DNA of 64,000 bases from Kuschelorhynchus macadamiae (Eukaryota; Arthropoda; Insecta; Coleoptera; Curculionidae). Location of the stretch: the NCBI GenBank assembly GCA_030620095.1, contig JAUTXW010000204.1:682001-746000 (forward strand), read 5' to 3'. Positions 1 to 11,523 of the stretch are shown in pieces. Both the position numbers and the translations under genes were made by a program. Every line of letters starts with the position of its first letter. Positions within the stretch are counted from its first letter, which is position 1. The notes beneath the pieces are model-generated. The model did not search any database and was not told the DNA's origin. It saw only the letters and a list, made by a program, of their open reading frames with translations.

Positions 1-1552
1 ATAAAACAAAACATGAAACAGAGTGTAAACACATGTTTAATTTCAACCAAAAAAAAATAGATTGAATTTTGCAGAAAAACGGCCTACGAGAAGAAAATGC
101 TTTCGATTGTCACAGGATAACCTTGTAATGTAATGTAATCGATTTCTGAACCTTTACTCTCATCAGGCAGGCTTGTATCTGGGGAAACCTCAAATAAAAG
201 ATCATCGATGTTGCACAATCGAAAACGTCTATGAAAGTAGAAAAGTTCTACGAGCTAAGCATAAAATAAAATATTTTTTGCTTAAAAATAAACTCTTGTG
301 ATTATTTCATTTTCTTTCTGAGTATAATATGTCTCTCTACATATCATTGAAAAATTAAATACTTAATTATTCGGTATGCTTATTAGTGTCCATTAGAAGA
401 AAATCTGAAAATTATTTATCAGACCTGTTTTTGTTTTTGTTGGATATAAATAAGGCTGATTGGAAATCAGGCTTATTTAATGAGAAATCTGAATACGAAA
501 GAATTGGGTTTTTAGTTTCGATCAGACAAATAAAAGTTTGTATGCTTTTGTTAAAAAATCCAAAAACGCCATCTACCAACAAAAGTCAATAAAACATTGG
601 GTCTTTTCGTCGCGCACAAAAAAGAAACCCAGGGTAGGGCAGATCCCTTTTTACGAAAATTTCTTGTAGATTGAGTCGACTATAATAGAGGGATTATGAT
701 TTATTTTTCTTGTTAATATAATATCTGCGTAATAAACTCTCTGAATAACTTTTGTATCTTATGCAAAGTACGCGTATTTACGTAATAGATACCTTTTAGA
801 AGAGATGTTTTACCAATATCAAAAATAGGTAGAATAAATAATTACTTTCTGTACTGAGAGCGTAAATGTTATTTTCCGGAAAAATATTAAAAAAACATCC
901 TTGGTTCAGGTTAAATGTCAATCCTCATACATACAAATACCATTACATTATGCATTATGCAAATGCATCTTACAACCTATTTCTTACATTGAGTGTGCGC
1001 CATTTTGTAAATTGTTTCAGAGTGAGTTATATATTAAAGTTTTTGTATATTATATTAATACACATGTTAGTTTACCATCTCTCATATAATTATATAAATA
1101 TAGAATAATATATTTATATTTGTTACATAACACGAAATATATTTTTGAAGTATTTTTTCTCTATAGTAACCCTCCTTATTCTAATTTTTAAAAATAAAGA
1201 GTATACCCTGCAAGCTAGACTCATTTCTGAAACAGAAACACACATTTCGCGAATAAACTAGCTGATGTCAATGTGACTTAATATTCTGTGAATTAATATG
1301 AAACTTTACATCAGTTTATTATTTAAAGCTTTCCAAATCGAATGGAAATCTTAAAATGATGGATTTGTAAGGCTTAGTGGTTTTTAGTTTCATTTGAAGA
1401 GTAACTATTTTTAGCAATTATGAAGTATATACTTTCAATTTATATTTGAACTAAATGGCTACCTTTTGTTTAACGTAGACACATTTAAATAACTATAAAA
1501 GTATATTAGATACCCGGCACTGTTTTCAAAGCTTCCTATCTTTACTAGCTTA
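1..1552. other. AT-rich stretch with no recognised gene
   Basis: Very AT-rich sequence with only short chance reading frames. The longest, at 386-592 on the plus strand, gives a 68-residue peptide that I do not recognise. I see no repeat structure until the terminal inverted repeat that starts at 1553. Confidence 0.5.
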
Positions 1553-2353
1553 TACAGTGAGGACATAAAGTCCGTCGCTCTCCGTCTAACTTCTGAACCG
1601 CTCGGTATATTGCAACGAAATTTGGAACGATAATATATGAGCAAATTCTCCATTTTTTGAAAAAAATGGCAGCTTTAAATGTCAAGAAGACAGCTGGACG
1701 CAGGTACTAAGCTTTTTTTTTATGGAAGGGGGAATGAGTGATTAATCATTTTAAAGGTCTTTTTACTCTTAATTCGACCACCGGTTTTTGAAAATATTTT
1801 ATTTAGCAGTTCTCAAATGATAACCAATAACTATTTTAGATTTGATTCTTGATAGGAGGTTTCGTGCTGCATAATTAATTGTTGTTGCCTTTGTTTTCTA
1901 ATATTTGACACTTTGAAACGTGCTTTTCAAGTGTTCTAAAAGTGTCCGAAAATATCATTTATTTAATGTTTTTCTTTTCTGCTTGTTTCAGGTTTTTAAT
2001 ATTCGTTTTACCAGTTTTTTATTAACGGTTATACTGTTTTAATAAAATATCTTCTGTTTCACTTTCGTACGTCATTTAACTTGGAGTATTGATACTGATC
2101 ACTTCAAAAAATATCCCCAAAGTGTAATAATGATTTCTTTACGAAACTTTGTTTTTGGTCATCATTCGAGAACATTGATTCAAATGTTATCATAATAGGG
2201 GATTTAATTAAGAATAAAAAGACCTTTAAAACGATGGGTCACTCGACCCCCCTTCCATAAAAAAAAAGTTTCGAAACTGCGCCTAACTATCTTCTGTCAT
2301 TTTTTTTTAAATGAAGAATTTGCTCATATATTATCGTTTGTGTCCTCACTGTA
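1553..2353. mobile_element. Non-autonomous Tc1/mariner-like MITE, about 800 bp
   Basis: The left end reads TACAGTGAGGACA from 1553 and the right end reads TGTCCTCACTGTA at 2341-2353. TA dinucleotides flank both sides (1551-1552 and 2354-2355), as expected for Tc1/mariner target duplications. The inverted repeat continues inward: an AATTTGCTCATATATTATCG-type block, a run of T next to a GGAAGGGGG/CCCCCTTCC block, and an AAAAGACCTTTAAA block all recur in reverse order (about 1625-1775 against 2205-2335). The right arm lacks about 60 bp that the left arm has just inside the terminus. There is no transposase reading frame, so it is non-autonomous. Superfamily assignment rests on the TA duplication and terminal motif only. 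Confidence 0.75.
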
Positions 2354-2355
2354 TA

Positions 2356-3146
2356 TAAAATAGTCTCGAATAATAGCAACTTACATTTAGGTAAATAGTA
2401 AGTTAGGTACAGTAGTATTCGTAGAACCAAAAATTGCATTAAAATGAAATAATAACGGTCTTTTTTGTAATTTATTGATAACTGATATTATTTAGAAGTT
2501 ATACTTATAACATTATATACTTCCAGAGTCTGCAGTTTGTGAAATCAATTTTAGATCAAGAGACTTGATATACCTACTATAAATGTATTTCAGAATTTAC
2601 ATATACAGATTGTTTAAAAAAAATATCGGTCATCGCCTAGTGTGAATATGTACAGAAATACACTTTTCTTAATATTTCAACGTTTTCTTTAATACTTACT
2701 GGGAATAAAATGTATTGCTTGAATTGTGAATTGATTTTAATAATGTTGGGAGTAGGGAAAAGTCTGGATGTATCGGACAATGGGGTTGTATTGGACAGTA
2801 CCATGTACTCATGATCCAAAACAGATGACACACATATATTCACAGCAAATGCATAACTTGGCTAGCCGTAGACGTGTAAGTTTAGTTTGGTGTGGACGTG
2901 AGTGACAGTTTTGTGAATTTTTAGACCACGCTACCATCCCAAGCTTTTTCTAAATAATTATAATCTATTATGTTTGTTGATGATCATGGAAAAAGAAAAC
3001 GGATCCATGAGGAATCCTAATTCGTCCAAATATGATTGGCTATTCATTAGTTCCATCTACGCAGTTTAAGTATTATTGGACACACATTTTTCGCGTAGTA
3101 TCGGACGATCGTAAAACTTCGGCCCTTTTATTTTGGAATTAGAAAT
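2356..3146. other. Spacer, nothing recognised
   Basis: AT-rich, with no coding frame I can support. TTGGACA/ATCGGACA-type words occur near 2770-2800 and 3075-3110. They might be eroded subterminal sequence of the pogo-like element that follows, but no clean terminal inverted repeat was found. Confidence 0.35.
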
Positions 3147-4000
3147 ATGCGTGGCCAGTGGAATGAAGCTCACATGAAAGTGGCAACCAAAAACGTACTA
3201 AATAACATCCTTCCAATTAGGGTTACAGCACAGAGGTACGGTGTTCCCAAAAGTTCCCTTGGGGCCAAGCAATCAAATCAGCTCCAGATTTGGGAAAATT
3301 TCGCTTCACTTTCTCAGAAGAGTATGAGGAACAACTTGTTTCGCACGTTAAATATTTGGACAGTAGATTAATGCCAGTGAGTAAAAAAGTTTTGTTGGCT
3401 GGCATTTGACTTGAAAAATTCCACACCCTTTTAATAAGACCGAATGGCTGGCAGGGGAACATTTTTATTATGCATTTACGAATCGTCATATCGAGCTATC
3501 ACTTAGAACTGCCGAGTTTACAAGTCTGCAAAGGTGCAGATCTTTCTTGACTAAGCTTAGAGTTTGACAGATATTCCTTCAACCCCTTCCAAAATGTACA
3601 ATGCAAACAAGACAGGGGTTTCAACTGTTCATCAAAACCAGGAAAAGTAGTTTTTTTGAAAGGAAAGTAGCAAGTTGGAAAGATCACATCAGGAGAAAGA
3701 AGTGGTTCAGTTATAATAATGTTATGTATGAATGCCACGGGAGATCACTTTATCCCGCCACTGGAGGATTAACTGTTCTCGTTCAAGATAATGGCTGGAT
3801 GAATGGATCCAGATTTCTTAAACCGGTGCATACCTTATCAGTACTTTTATTATAAGACGGACATTGCAGTCACAAAGAACTTGTCGTTATTACCTTTGCT
3901 AGGGAGAATAATGTTCATATGTCCAGCCTTCCATCACACTCTACGTACAAGCTCCAACCACTGGATAGAACAGTAATGAACCCTTTCAAAAAATGCATAT
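3147..4000 (+). pseudogene. Decayed pogo-type transposase
   Basis: Pogo-family transposases (Tc1/mariner superfamily) carry an N-terminal HTH_psq DNA-binding domain and a C-terminal DDE_1 nuclease. Here the N-terminal frame has an HTH_psq-like stretch with RVTAQRYGVPKSSL at about residues 27-40, starting at the ATG at 3147. About 780 bp downstream another frame reads LPSHSTYKLQPLDRTV followed by NPFKK at roughly 3928-3995. This matches the very conserved pogo/jerky block after the second catalytic Asp (LPPHxSHxLQPLD). Intermediate pieces in other frames (3601-3855) resemble the nuclease core. Several frameshifts and stops separate the pieces, so it cannot encode a working enzyme. No terminal repeats were located. 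Confidence 0.7.
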
Positions 4001-4074
4001 AATGAAGTTGCCTGTCTATGGATGCGCAAAAGTGCATTTTCTAGAATCATTGATTACTTGTAAACCACGTCCTC

Positions 4075-4455
4075 CCATCTTTGAAGGACAAACCCCAAAG
4101 TATTTCCGATTCGCTCAAATTTAGTCTCATTCGTTAGTGCTTCATTTATTTCGTTACTGCTCCTTTAGTTCCGCAAATAATAGTTTTTTTTTGAATTTCA
4201 AGGTCAACTGCAAAGTTTCTCTGATCGACCCAAAGCACGCGTCATTTGTTAGTGTTTTGTTAATGATTTTTAGCGCTTCAAGTAGTTTCGTTATCGCTTG
4301 CTTAATTTTGGAAATATTCGTATATTTTGTTTTAAGGTCAGCCCCCAAAGTTTTTCCGACGAACCCGCACTAGGTGTCGACATTAATTCTTATATTGCTG
4401 ATGCTGAGTAGTTTCGATATTGCATGCTATATTTTGGAAATATTCGCTTATTTTA
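4075..4455 (-). repeat. Satellite-like array, about three units, inverted orientation
   Basis: Degenerate units of about 120 bp, each containing CATTCGTTAGTGCTT, CGTTATTGCTTGCTTAA, TTTTGGAAATATTCG and GGTCAGCCCCCAAAGTTTTT-type words. These are the reverse complement of the words in the array at 5458-6430. The units have diverged, so the array is old. The reading frames across it are by-products of the repeat. Confidence 0.7.
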
Positions 4456-4603
4456 AATACAAGATTAAATTGTATTCTATACGGTGTGAAACCATAGATG
4501 TTATTACACATTTTTACTTGTTATGTTATTTTGAACAATCTTGAATGTATTTTGATATAACCTGATGTTTATTAATATTGGCAGAAAATCATACCTTTCT
4601 ACA

Positions 4604-5302
4604 TACCCTAATCATATTATGACTTCTGATTAACAAAATGACACTAAATGATTTACATAAATGCTGATATGAGTATGTCGATATGTTTTTTAGTTTTCGA
4701 AAAATTTTGCTTTAAACTGATAAACAAAATCCGTTTATTTTGAGCATTAGTTGATACCACGTAAAACATTTTTATTCATGGTTATTGATTCATATACAAA
4801 ATTTAAAAAACACTAGTTTGGGCCGATCAAAAAATATTTTGGGGGCAGGGATGTATGGGGGAGGGAAGCGCTCCCCCAGTATTTTATTCTAATGGCCAAA
4901 TCTTATTTCATGTTGGAATTATTTAATGTCTTTTTATTGTTAAAATAAAATTACCCTAATCATATTACGACTTCTGAATAACAAAATGACACTAAATGAT
5001 TTACATAAATGCTGATATGCGTATGTCGATATGTTTTTTAGTTTTCGAAATATTTTGCTTTAAACTTATAAACAAAATCCGTTTATTTTGAGCATTAGTT
5101 GATACCACGTAAAACATTTTTATTCATGGTTATTGATTCATATACAAAATTTAAAAAACACTAGTTTGAGCCAAACAAAAAATATTTTGGGGGCAGGGAC
5201 ATATATATACTGGGGGAAGCGCTCCCCCAGTGTTTTATTCTGATGGCCAAATCTTATTTCATGTTGGAATTATTTAATGTCTTTTTATTGTTAAAATCAA
5301 AT
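4604..5302 (+). repeat. Two-copy tandem duplication, 348-bp unit
   Basis: The segment starting TACCCTAATCATATTATGAC at 4604 recurs almost unchanged from 4952 and runs to about 5302. The two copies differ mainly by scattered substitutions and a small change in the ACATATATATA stretch of copy two. Each unit contains a CACTAGTTTGGGCCGATCAA-like word that also belongs to the flanking satellite, so the duplication appears to have arisen within the same repeat system. Confidence 0.85.
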
Positions 5303-5457
5303 TAAAAAAATTTGTTCCAAACCGAAGGGTTCGGGCTTAGAAAATAAAATATGAATGAATGATACTAGGTAGCTACAGAAAAGTGAGGACATTTTTTTCA
5401 TAGTTGTGAGATAGCTTTTTCTAACTTACTTCCCCCAATATTTTCTCTTCGGTGCGT

Positions 5458-6430
5458 ATCTGTTTGGGAGCTGATCTTGAAATAAAAATAAGCGAATATT
5501 TCTATAATTTAGCAGGCAATAACGAAACCACTAATATAAAGCACTAATGCCGACACCCAGTTTCGGTCGATTAGCAAAACTTTGAGGCCTGACCTTAAAA
5601 TAAAGATAAGCGACTAGTTAGAAAAAAAGAATACGCTAATGAAACTAACCGATGTACCAAAAAGCACTAACGAGCACGATGCCTAGTTTGGGTTGATCAA
5701 AAAAATGTTGGGGGTTTGACCTTTCAGCTAATAAAAGAATATCTCCAAAATTAAGCAAGCAATAAGGAAACTACTTGAAGTATTAAAAAGCACTAACGAA
5801 TGACACCTGGTTTGCGTTGATATGAAAAACTTTGGGGGCTGACCTTGAAATTAAAAAGTATATATATTTGCGAAACTGAAGATGTACTAAAGAACCTAAA
5901 CGAAACACGGGTAATCTTCAAACAAAATAAACGAAGTTTTCCAAAATTAAACAAGCAATAATGAAACTATTTAAGGCACCACTAAAAAGCACTAACAAAG
6001 CGCTAACGAACGAAACCTATTATGGGTCGATCAGAAAATTTTTGAGGGCTGATCTTGAGACACAACAAACGAATACTATCAAAATTAAGCATGCGATAAC
6101 GAAACTCTGCGAAGCCCCAAAAATCATTAACGAAGCACTAATGAACGACGTCTAGTTTGAGCCGATAAAAAAAACTTTGGGGGCTGACCTTGAAATAAAA
6201 TACACGAATATTTCCAAAATTTAGCAAGTAATAACGGAACTACTTAAAGCCTTAAAAGAACTAACGAATGACACCTAGTTTGGGCCGATCAAAAAAACTT
6301 TGTAGGCTGACCCAAAACAAAGGTAAGCGAATATTTACAAAAATAAGAAAGCATTAACGAGACTAATCGAAGCACCAAGAAGCATTAACGAACAACGCCT
6401 AGTTAGAGTTGATCAGAAAAACTTTTTTGT
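5458..6430 (+). repeat. Satellite-like array, about seven degenerate units of 120-130 bp
   Basis: Units follow the order GGGGGCTGACCTTGAAATAAA, GCGAATATTTCCAAAATTA, GCAAGCAATAACGAAACTAC, AAAAGCACTAACGAATGACA, CCTAGTTTGGGCCGATCAAA. Successive units begin near 5465, 5581, 5707, 5831, 6041, 6175 and 6298; the unit at 5831 is longer by an internal insertion. It has the opposite orientation to the array at 4075-4455. No coding potential. Confidence 0.8.
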
Positions 6431-7186
6431 CTTATTTTACACCAATATTGTAATTACGTATGCGTTATACTGAATTGGTAAAAATGGCTAACTCATTTGT
6501 TAATTTCCCCAAACCACACAGTGTTTTAGAAATGAAGTTCAAAGAAAAATTCAGTCTTGATAGCGGCTCTGGGATTCCTTTTGACCCGCATTTGGATAAC
6601 CGGCATTTATTTTTAATTATTATCAGACGGATCTTAAAAACACTTGTCACTAAAAAATGAGTCTGACAAAGAGATGTCGTTGAAAATCAAATTGTAACTA
6701 AAAAAACCACTAACCCTCAAGTCGTCATCAGATTAATATTAGATACGCATAGTTAATAGATGGGACAACTTTAAATATTAGATAGATTGCATTCGATAAT
6801 TTAGCTCACCATTTTTATTATTTACTTTAAAAACTGACTTGTGTGATAAAAAAACAATTATACATATAATACGATAAATGTGCTACTGTATCAGTAACTT
6901 AAACGGAATTAGCTCTTTTTTAAAGATATACTGCCAATTATTTTAAAATTAAACCGATAAAAAGCATTACACAAGCTAGCAACAACTTCACTTGATTACA
7001 GATTTTTGCCACATTTTTATTATGAACGAAACATTTAAAAAAAATAGTATAAATAATTTTAAAATATAAATAATCTCATAGAAACTTAACAATATCATAG
7101 AAAAATAGCTTTTGAACAATTTAAAAACAATATATATACTTAATTTCGCAATAATTTTATTTTTAATGAGTCATAACCTTTTAACT
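6431..7186. other. AT-rich spacer holding the probable 3' UTR of the host gene
   Basis: No coding frame recognised. On the minus strand this follows directly after the stop codon at 7187-7189 and would contain the 3' untranslated region and downstream flank of the host gene. Confidence 0.4.
7156..7161 (-). promoter_or_regulatory. Candidate poly(A) signal AATAAA
   Basis: AATAAA on the minus strand, about 25 nt after the stop codon of the terminal exon. It is a canonical hexamer but lies close to the stop and in AT-rich sequence, so chance occurrence is possible. Confidence 0.35.
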
Positions 7187-7308
7187 TTATAGTAGTGTTG
7201 TAATGAGGACAAAGTTGAATATTAAGATGGCGTAAAACTTCAGTCCTCTTGAAGAAGAAGCGGCTTCCACTGGTGATGGGAGTGCTGGAACCTCTTCCAT
7301 GATTTCAA
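7187..7308 (-). CDS. Terminal exon of Beat-like Ig-domain cell-surface gene
   Basis: Minus-strand exon that begins after a CTATCTAG acceptor (AG at 7310-7309) and ends in TAA at 7189-7187. After two leading bases that complete a split Ile codon, it encodes EIMEEVPALPSPVEAASSS, then RGLKFYAI and a hydrophobic run ending in FVLITTLL. An acidic/proline linker, small residues (AASSS) and a C-terminal hydrophobic tail without a cytoplasmic stretch are typical of a GPI-anchor signal; a single membrane span is the alternative. It joins in phase to the Ig-like exon at 57877-58093, giving STVD-IEI across the junction. Beat proteins end their second Ig domain and then have a short tail of this kind. 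This exon is too short for ordinary ORF calling, and transcript evidence would settle it. Confidence 0.68.
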
Positions 7309-7839
7309 CTAGATAGAAAATAAGTTAATATATAAAGTACCTAAAGACTTGATAATAACTGAAATAATTAATACCATTAACTTTCAACAGTAAAAAAGTT
7401 TTATCATATACATCATTAAACTAAGGAAAAACAGTAAAGCCAGAAAAGTTTTAAATAGCATGTTTATGTTGTGATTATTTAATGTTCTATTACATCTTCA
7501 AAATTACCTGATGGAAATATATCTTTAACATAGATATTAAGCTTTTTAAGAATAAAAGGGTGGCAGATGCAAGGATATATAACAATTATTTTCTGTATTA
7601 CTATTGATATTTATTTTTGAGTAACTAATTTTTTATACTGATATAGGGGAAAAATTGACTTTAATATTACAAAATAAAAGCCGCATTCTGGAGTCAGAAT
7701 AAGCAAATATCCCTAATAATGTAGCTTCCAATTAATTTACGTTATTAATACTTTTTGATGATATGAGGAGATATGTCACTGCAAACAAGAACATATTCAA
7801 ATATGCTTTCTATTGTACAGATACCGTGGCAGCCTTAAT

Positions 7840-7985
7840 GACACCGTGCCCGTGCTCCATATTACAAGGCGAGGAGGCGTAGTTTCCGTCGACGATTTGC
7901 AAATACCCAAACATGCATTAGCATTTCCCGCTATCTTTATAGAGAACGGGGTAGTTCTGCCACTGTCGTCATGGTGTCAGTACAA
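7840..7985 (+). repeat. Short dispersed repeat, copy 1
   Basis: GC-richer block containing GTTTCCGTCGAC, CAAATACCCAAACATGCATT and a CTGCCACTGTCGT word. It matches 20590-20720 in the same order and orientation with about one mismatch in five. Probably part of a non-autonomous element; ends not defined. Confidence 0.55.
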
Positions 7986-8109
7986 TAACTGCTAGCCATC
8001 CCAGGTGGTTATCCGTCAAAGTACTAGCCGTGCTCGTCAACATTTGTAATTAATTACTGTCCGCGACCGGACCACTGCAAATTATCGTCGGACCGCTTAA
8101 ACACTATAA

Positions 8110-8208
8110 GGGATGTAAGTAACATTTACCAGTCGAGAACGAGTTTGCGCCCGAGCGACAGCGAGGGCTGGCAAAAAAGTTCGAGACTGGTTAATGTACT
8201 TACATCCC
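8110..8208. repeat. 99-bp palindrome at the left end of the Crypton-like element
   Basis: The left arm GGGATGTAAGTAACATTTAC (8110-8129) is matched in reverse complement by TTAATGTACTTACATCCC at 8191-8208. Further inward AGTCGAGAAC matches GTTCGAGACT with small changes, so the whole block can fold into one hairpin with a GC-rich loop (GCCCGAGCG/CGAGGGCTGG). The same GGATGTAAGT/ACTTACATCC word recurs as a short palindrome at 9495-9518, beyond the recombinase frame. Confidence 0.8.
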
Positions 8209-8439
8209 ATATTGTATATAACATTTTTCCCCCTCCCTGTATTGTATGTTTCCAAGAAAATGCTGGATATATTTTTGGATTTTCATTGTCATTACATTCG
8301 ATAGCATTCTTATTAAATTTTAAGGGCAGCAGTGATCCGTTGCCAGAGCAACATAAGCAGTTTTTATCAACAACGTCAAGTTGACAATTCATAGCGAAAA
8401 GTTTGAAGAAGTCAAATTGTTTTATTCTGTGTGGACAAA

Positions 8440-9415
8440 ATGGATGTTTCCGGCATAGAAGAGTCAGCGAATATTGCTTGTTTATCTCTACTACCTGAAA
8501 AGTCGAAAAAAAAGGTATGAAGCAGCATATAAATCCTTTAGTAAATAGTGCTATATTCAAGTCCCCATCAAGCTTATGGTGTGAGTATTCGATGTTGAAG
8601 TCCACCCTTTTTATAGAGGAAAATATAGATATTTCTAAGTATCCGAAACATCAAGCATTTTTGAAAAGAAAAAATGATGGTTATCAACCCAAAAAATCCA
8701 ATGTGTTTAACAGGGAAGATGTGAATAAGTTCATGCTTGAAGCCTCCGATGATATATACTTATTAATGACCTCTCTGAAATGAAAACGGACAATGTTAAA
8801 ATAAGTCAAGAAGTCATAATTGTGACCATTCCTGACAAAAATGGAATCTCACGTACATTTACAGTGACAAAAAGTGACGACACTCAGGTTTGTCATTTCA
8901 CAATAATTCAAAAGTACATTGATACAAGATCACACATGACGTCTAATAATCGGCGCTTCTTTATGCGATATCAAAATGGAAAGTGTTTAAACCAGCCCGT
9001 CGGGAAAAATACGTTTTCGTCAATTCCAAGTAAAATTGCGAAATTTCTAAAGTTTGAGAACTTCAAAATGTATACTGGACACTCTTTTAGAAGAACGTCG
9101 GCAACTTTATTAGCAAATACTAGAGTTGATGCATTAGCTATCAAGCGACATGGTGGATTGGAATGTGCTACTATTGCGGAAAGTTACGTAGCTGAGAGCC
9201 GCAATAATAAAAAGGAAGTAGCGAATAAAATTTTATTCAATAAGACCCAGGCAGAAGTCTTTTACAGTGCTTCAACAGTGACAGAAACATTGGTTAAAAA
9301 TGAAGGATCTGTGGAGTCAGAAAATGTAATACACATCGAAAAGAAACGAGAAAACGTGTTTCCAAATTTTGTTAATAATGCGAATAATTGTACCATTAAT
9401 ATTAATTTCAATTAA
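8440..9415 (+). pseudogene. Crypton-like tyrosine recombinase, broken
   Basis: Tyrosine recombinases of Crypton-type DNA transposons cut and rejoin DNA with an Arg-His-x-x-Arg-His-Tyr active site. The C-terminal frame (8780-9415) shows TGHSFRRTSATLLA (HxxR), then KRHGG and AESYV, which supply the second His position and the nucleophilic Tyr. The preceding frame (8517-8783) reads SLWCEYSMLKSTL, then YQPKKSNVFNRED, typical of the N-terminal core-binding part of insect members. The likely start is the ATG at 8440. Damage: a shift at a run of A near 8506-8513, a stop soon after, a further shift into the 8517 frame, and a deletion near 8770 that removes the segment holding the first catalytic Arg. 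It lies between the palindromes at 8110-8208 and 9495-9518. Family assignment is by motif memory, not by a search. Confidence 0.72.
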
Positions 9416-9494
9416 TATCACCGGATTTTTGTAATATGTTGATGAAATCAAAAATTAAAGCTACTTATAATAATTTTAGATTATTATTTCCCTA

Positions 9495-9518
9495 GGGATG
9501 TAAGTTGACTTACATCCT
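9495..9518. repeat. Short palindrome at the right end of the Crypton-like element
   Basis: GGGATGTAAGT and ACTTACATCCT meet head to head with a two-base centre. The arm word is the same as in the left palindrome (8110-8208), so the two bracket the recombinase frame and may be the recombination sites or termini of the element. Confidence 0.6.
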
Positions 9519-9633
9519 GTCGTTAAGGGCAACCAATACTTTGTTGAGTAACTTTCACTTACGTCTGTCAAAGCAGTGTCAAAATGGGTTGCTTACAATA
9601 CAGAGAGGGGGAAAAGAATATTATTATCCCTTG

Positions 9634-11523
9634 TTTTTTACTCCTTTCGTAAAAGGAAAGTATTGTAATCGTGAAAAAATCACACTCCCAGATTTTTTCA
9701 GATCTTCACGTTTCAGGGTCCCTAGATGACGAAAGACATGTTTTCTCGATTCCGTTGATCTGTCTGTTTGTTTGCTGATCTGTAGGTATGTCTGTTCGCG
9801 GAATAGTTAAAAACATACTTACCCGAATGACTCCCAATTTTGTTCAAAAACTAACGGTTATATGGGGATGACTTGGCAACATTTTGGTAAAAATCTAATT
9901 GGCAGAACAAAATAGCGGCCTAGTGAAATGTTAAAAAAATTATTACTAAGAACTTGCTTATCCTATTTATCTCAAATTTTACACAAAAATCAAGTATTAT
10001 GTGGAAATCAACTGGAAAAATTTTGGTATGCATCCAAGATGGCGGAACAAAATGGCGGATTAATAAAACATTTAAAATTCAGCCTGAAAAAAAAACCACT
10101 TAATGGACAACATAACACTACAAATTGTATGCTATAACTAATTGTAGTATAGAGATGAACTAGTAAAAGTGTGGTACTAATTCAAGATGGCGGAACAAAA
10201 TGGCGGCCAAATAACATTTTTTTGTAATCTGAAAAATCACCCTCTCAGGTTTTACATTTCTTCGCGTTTTAGCTTCACTTCACATTTTGGTTAAAAATAA
10301 TTAAGGCTCATATGGGGATAACCCGGTAATATTTTGGTACAAATCCAATATGCCGCAACAAGATGGCGGCCTAGTGAAACGTTAATAAAATTATTATAAA
10401 AAAAATAAATTATCCAATTTATCTCCAATTTTGCACAGAAATCAAGTTTTATGTAGAAATCAACTGGGAAAAATGTTGGTACGAATCCAATATTACGTCG
10501 GAACAAAATAGCGGATTAATAAAATATTTAAACATTCAGCCTGAAAAACTATTTCATTAACTGATTTGAAATTGTGTGCCATAATAACTGTAGTATAGAG
10601 GTAAACTAGTAAAAATGTGGTACTAATTCAAGTTGGCGAAACAAAACGGCGGCCAAATAAAAATTTTGTAATCTGAAAAAATAACCTTATCAGGTTTTAC
10701 ATATCCTCGCGTTTTAACGTCCCTAGATGCCAAAAAGAATATGTTTTACAAGTTCGTCGGTTTGTCTGTCTATCTGTCGGTTAATGGCATAGCTTAAAAA
10801 CTACTCATTAGATTAACTTCAAATTTTAGTTAAAAAATTGGGTTCATATGGAGATGATCTGGTAAAAAAAAATATTACTAAAAAAACTAATTATCCAATT
10901 TATCTCAAATATTGCACATCAAATGTTACATAAGAATGAACTGGTGACATTTTGGTATGAATATAAGAACAAAATGGCGGCCTAATAAAATATTTAAAAA
11001 ATCAGCCGGAAAAAAGTACTCATTAGATTAATTTCAAATGTTGTGTAAGCATTAAATGTGATATAGGGATAAACTGGAAACTGAGTTCAAGATAGCGGAA
11101 CAAAATGCCGGCCAAAAAAGATGTTTAAAAAACAGACGTACAAAATCTTCTTATTCAATTGACTTCAAATTTTGCAGAAAAATGGTATGTGATGTAAGGA
11201 TAAACTGGTACGAATTGAACATGACGTGACAAAAGCGTGGTGTGTGTCAATGTAAAAACTACTTATTAAATTTATTTTAAATTATGCTAAAAAATCAAGT
11301 GTGGCATAGGCATAGGTAGAAACTGGTAAAATATTGAGAGGGTATTGGCAGGGATTCAATGTGTTGGATCAAAATGGGGTGCAATAAAAGTGTTTGAAAA
11401 GTCAGTATGTATGTGTTTCTAAATAACTATGTACTGAAATTAAGTTGGGTCACACTTCACTATTCCTAAGAAAAGGAAATATGCATAACGAGAGAAGGTC
11501 CGGGTAAAGGAAATTTACCGAAT
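9634..11523 (+). repeat. CAAAATGGCGG repeat, copy 1 (near full length)
   Basis: Non-coding element of about 1.9 kb. It begins with a small palindrome (CTCCTTTCGTAAAAGGAAAG) followed by TATTGTAATCGTGAAAAAAT, then a CTGTCTGTTTG-type stretch, then a series of diverged sub-repeats of about 130-150 bp. Each has the order CAAATTTTGCACAAAAATCA, a CTGGTAACATTTTGGTA-like word, GAATCCAAGATGGCGGAACA, AAATGGCGGCCTAATAAAA. It ends near 11520 with ATAACGAGAGAAGGTCCGGG and AAAGGAAATTTACCG. The same layout is seen at 22022-24005 and, inverted, at 28952-38362 (split), 56680-57105 and 62145-63920. No protein is encoded and I cannot name the family. Confidence 0.75.

Noticed and set aside
8126..8605. 159-codon minus-strand frame
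   Set aside because: It is antisense to the Crypton-like gene and its palindrome, with no recognisable domain.
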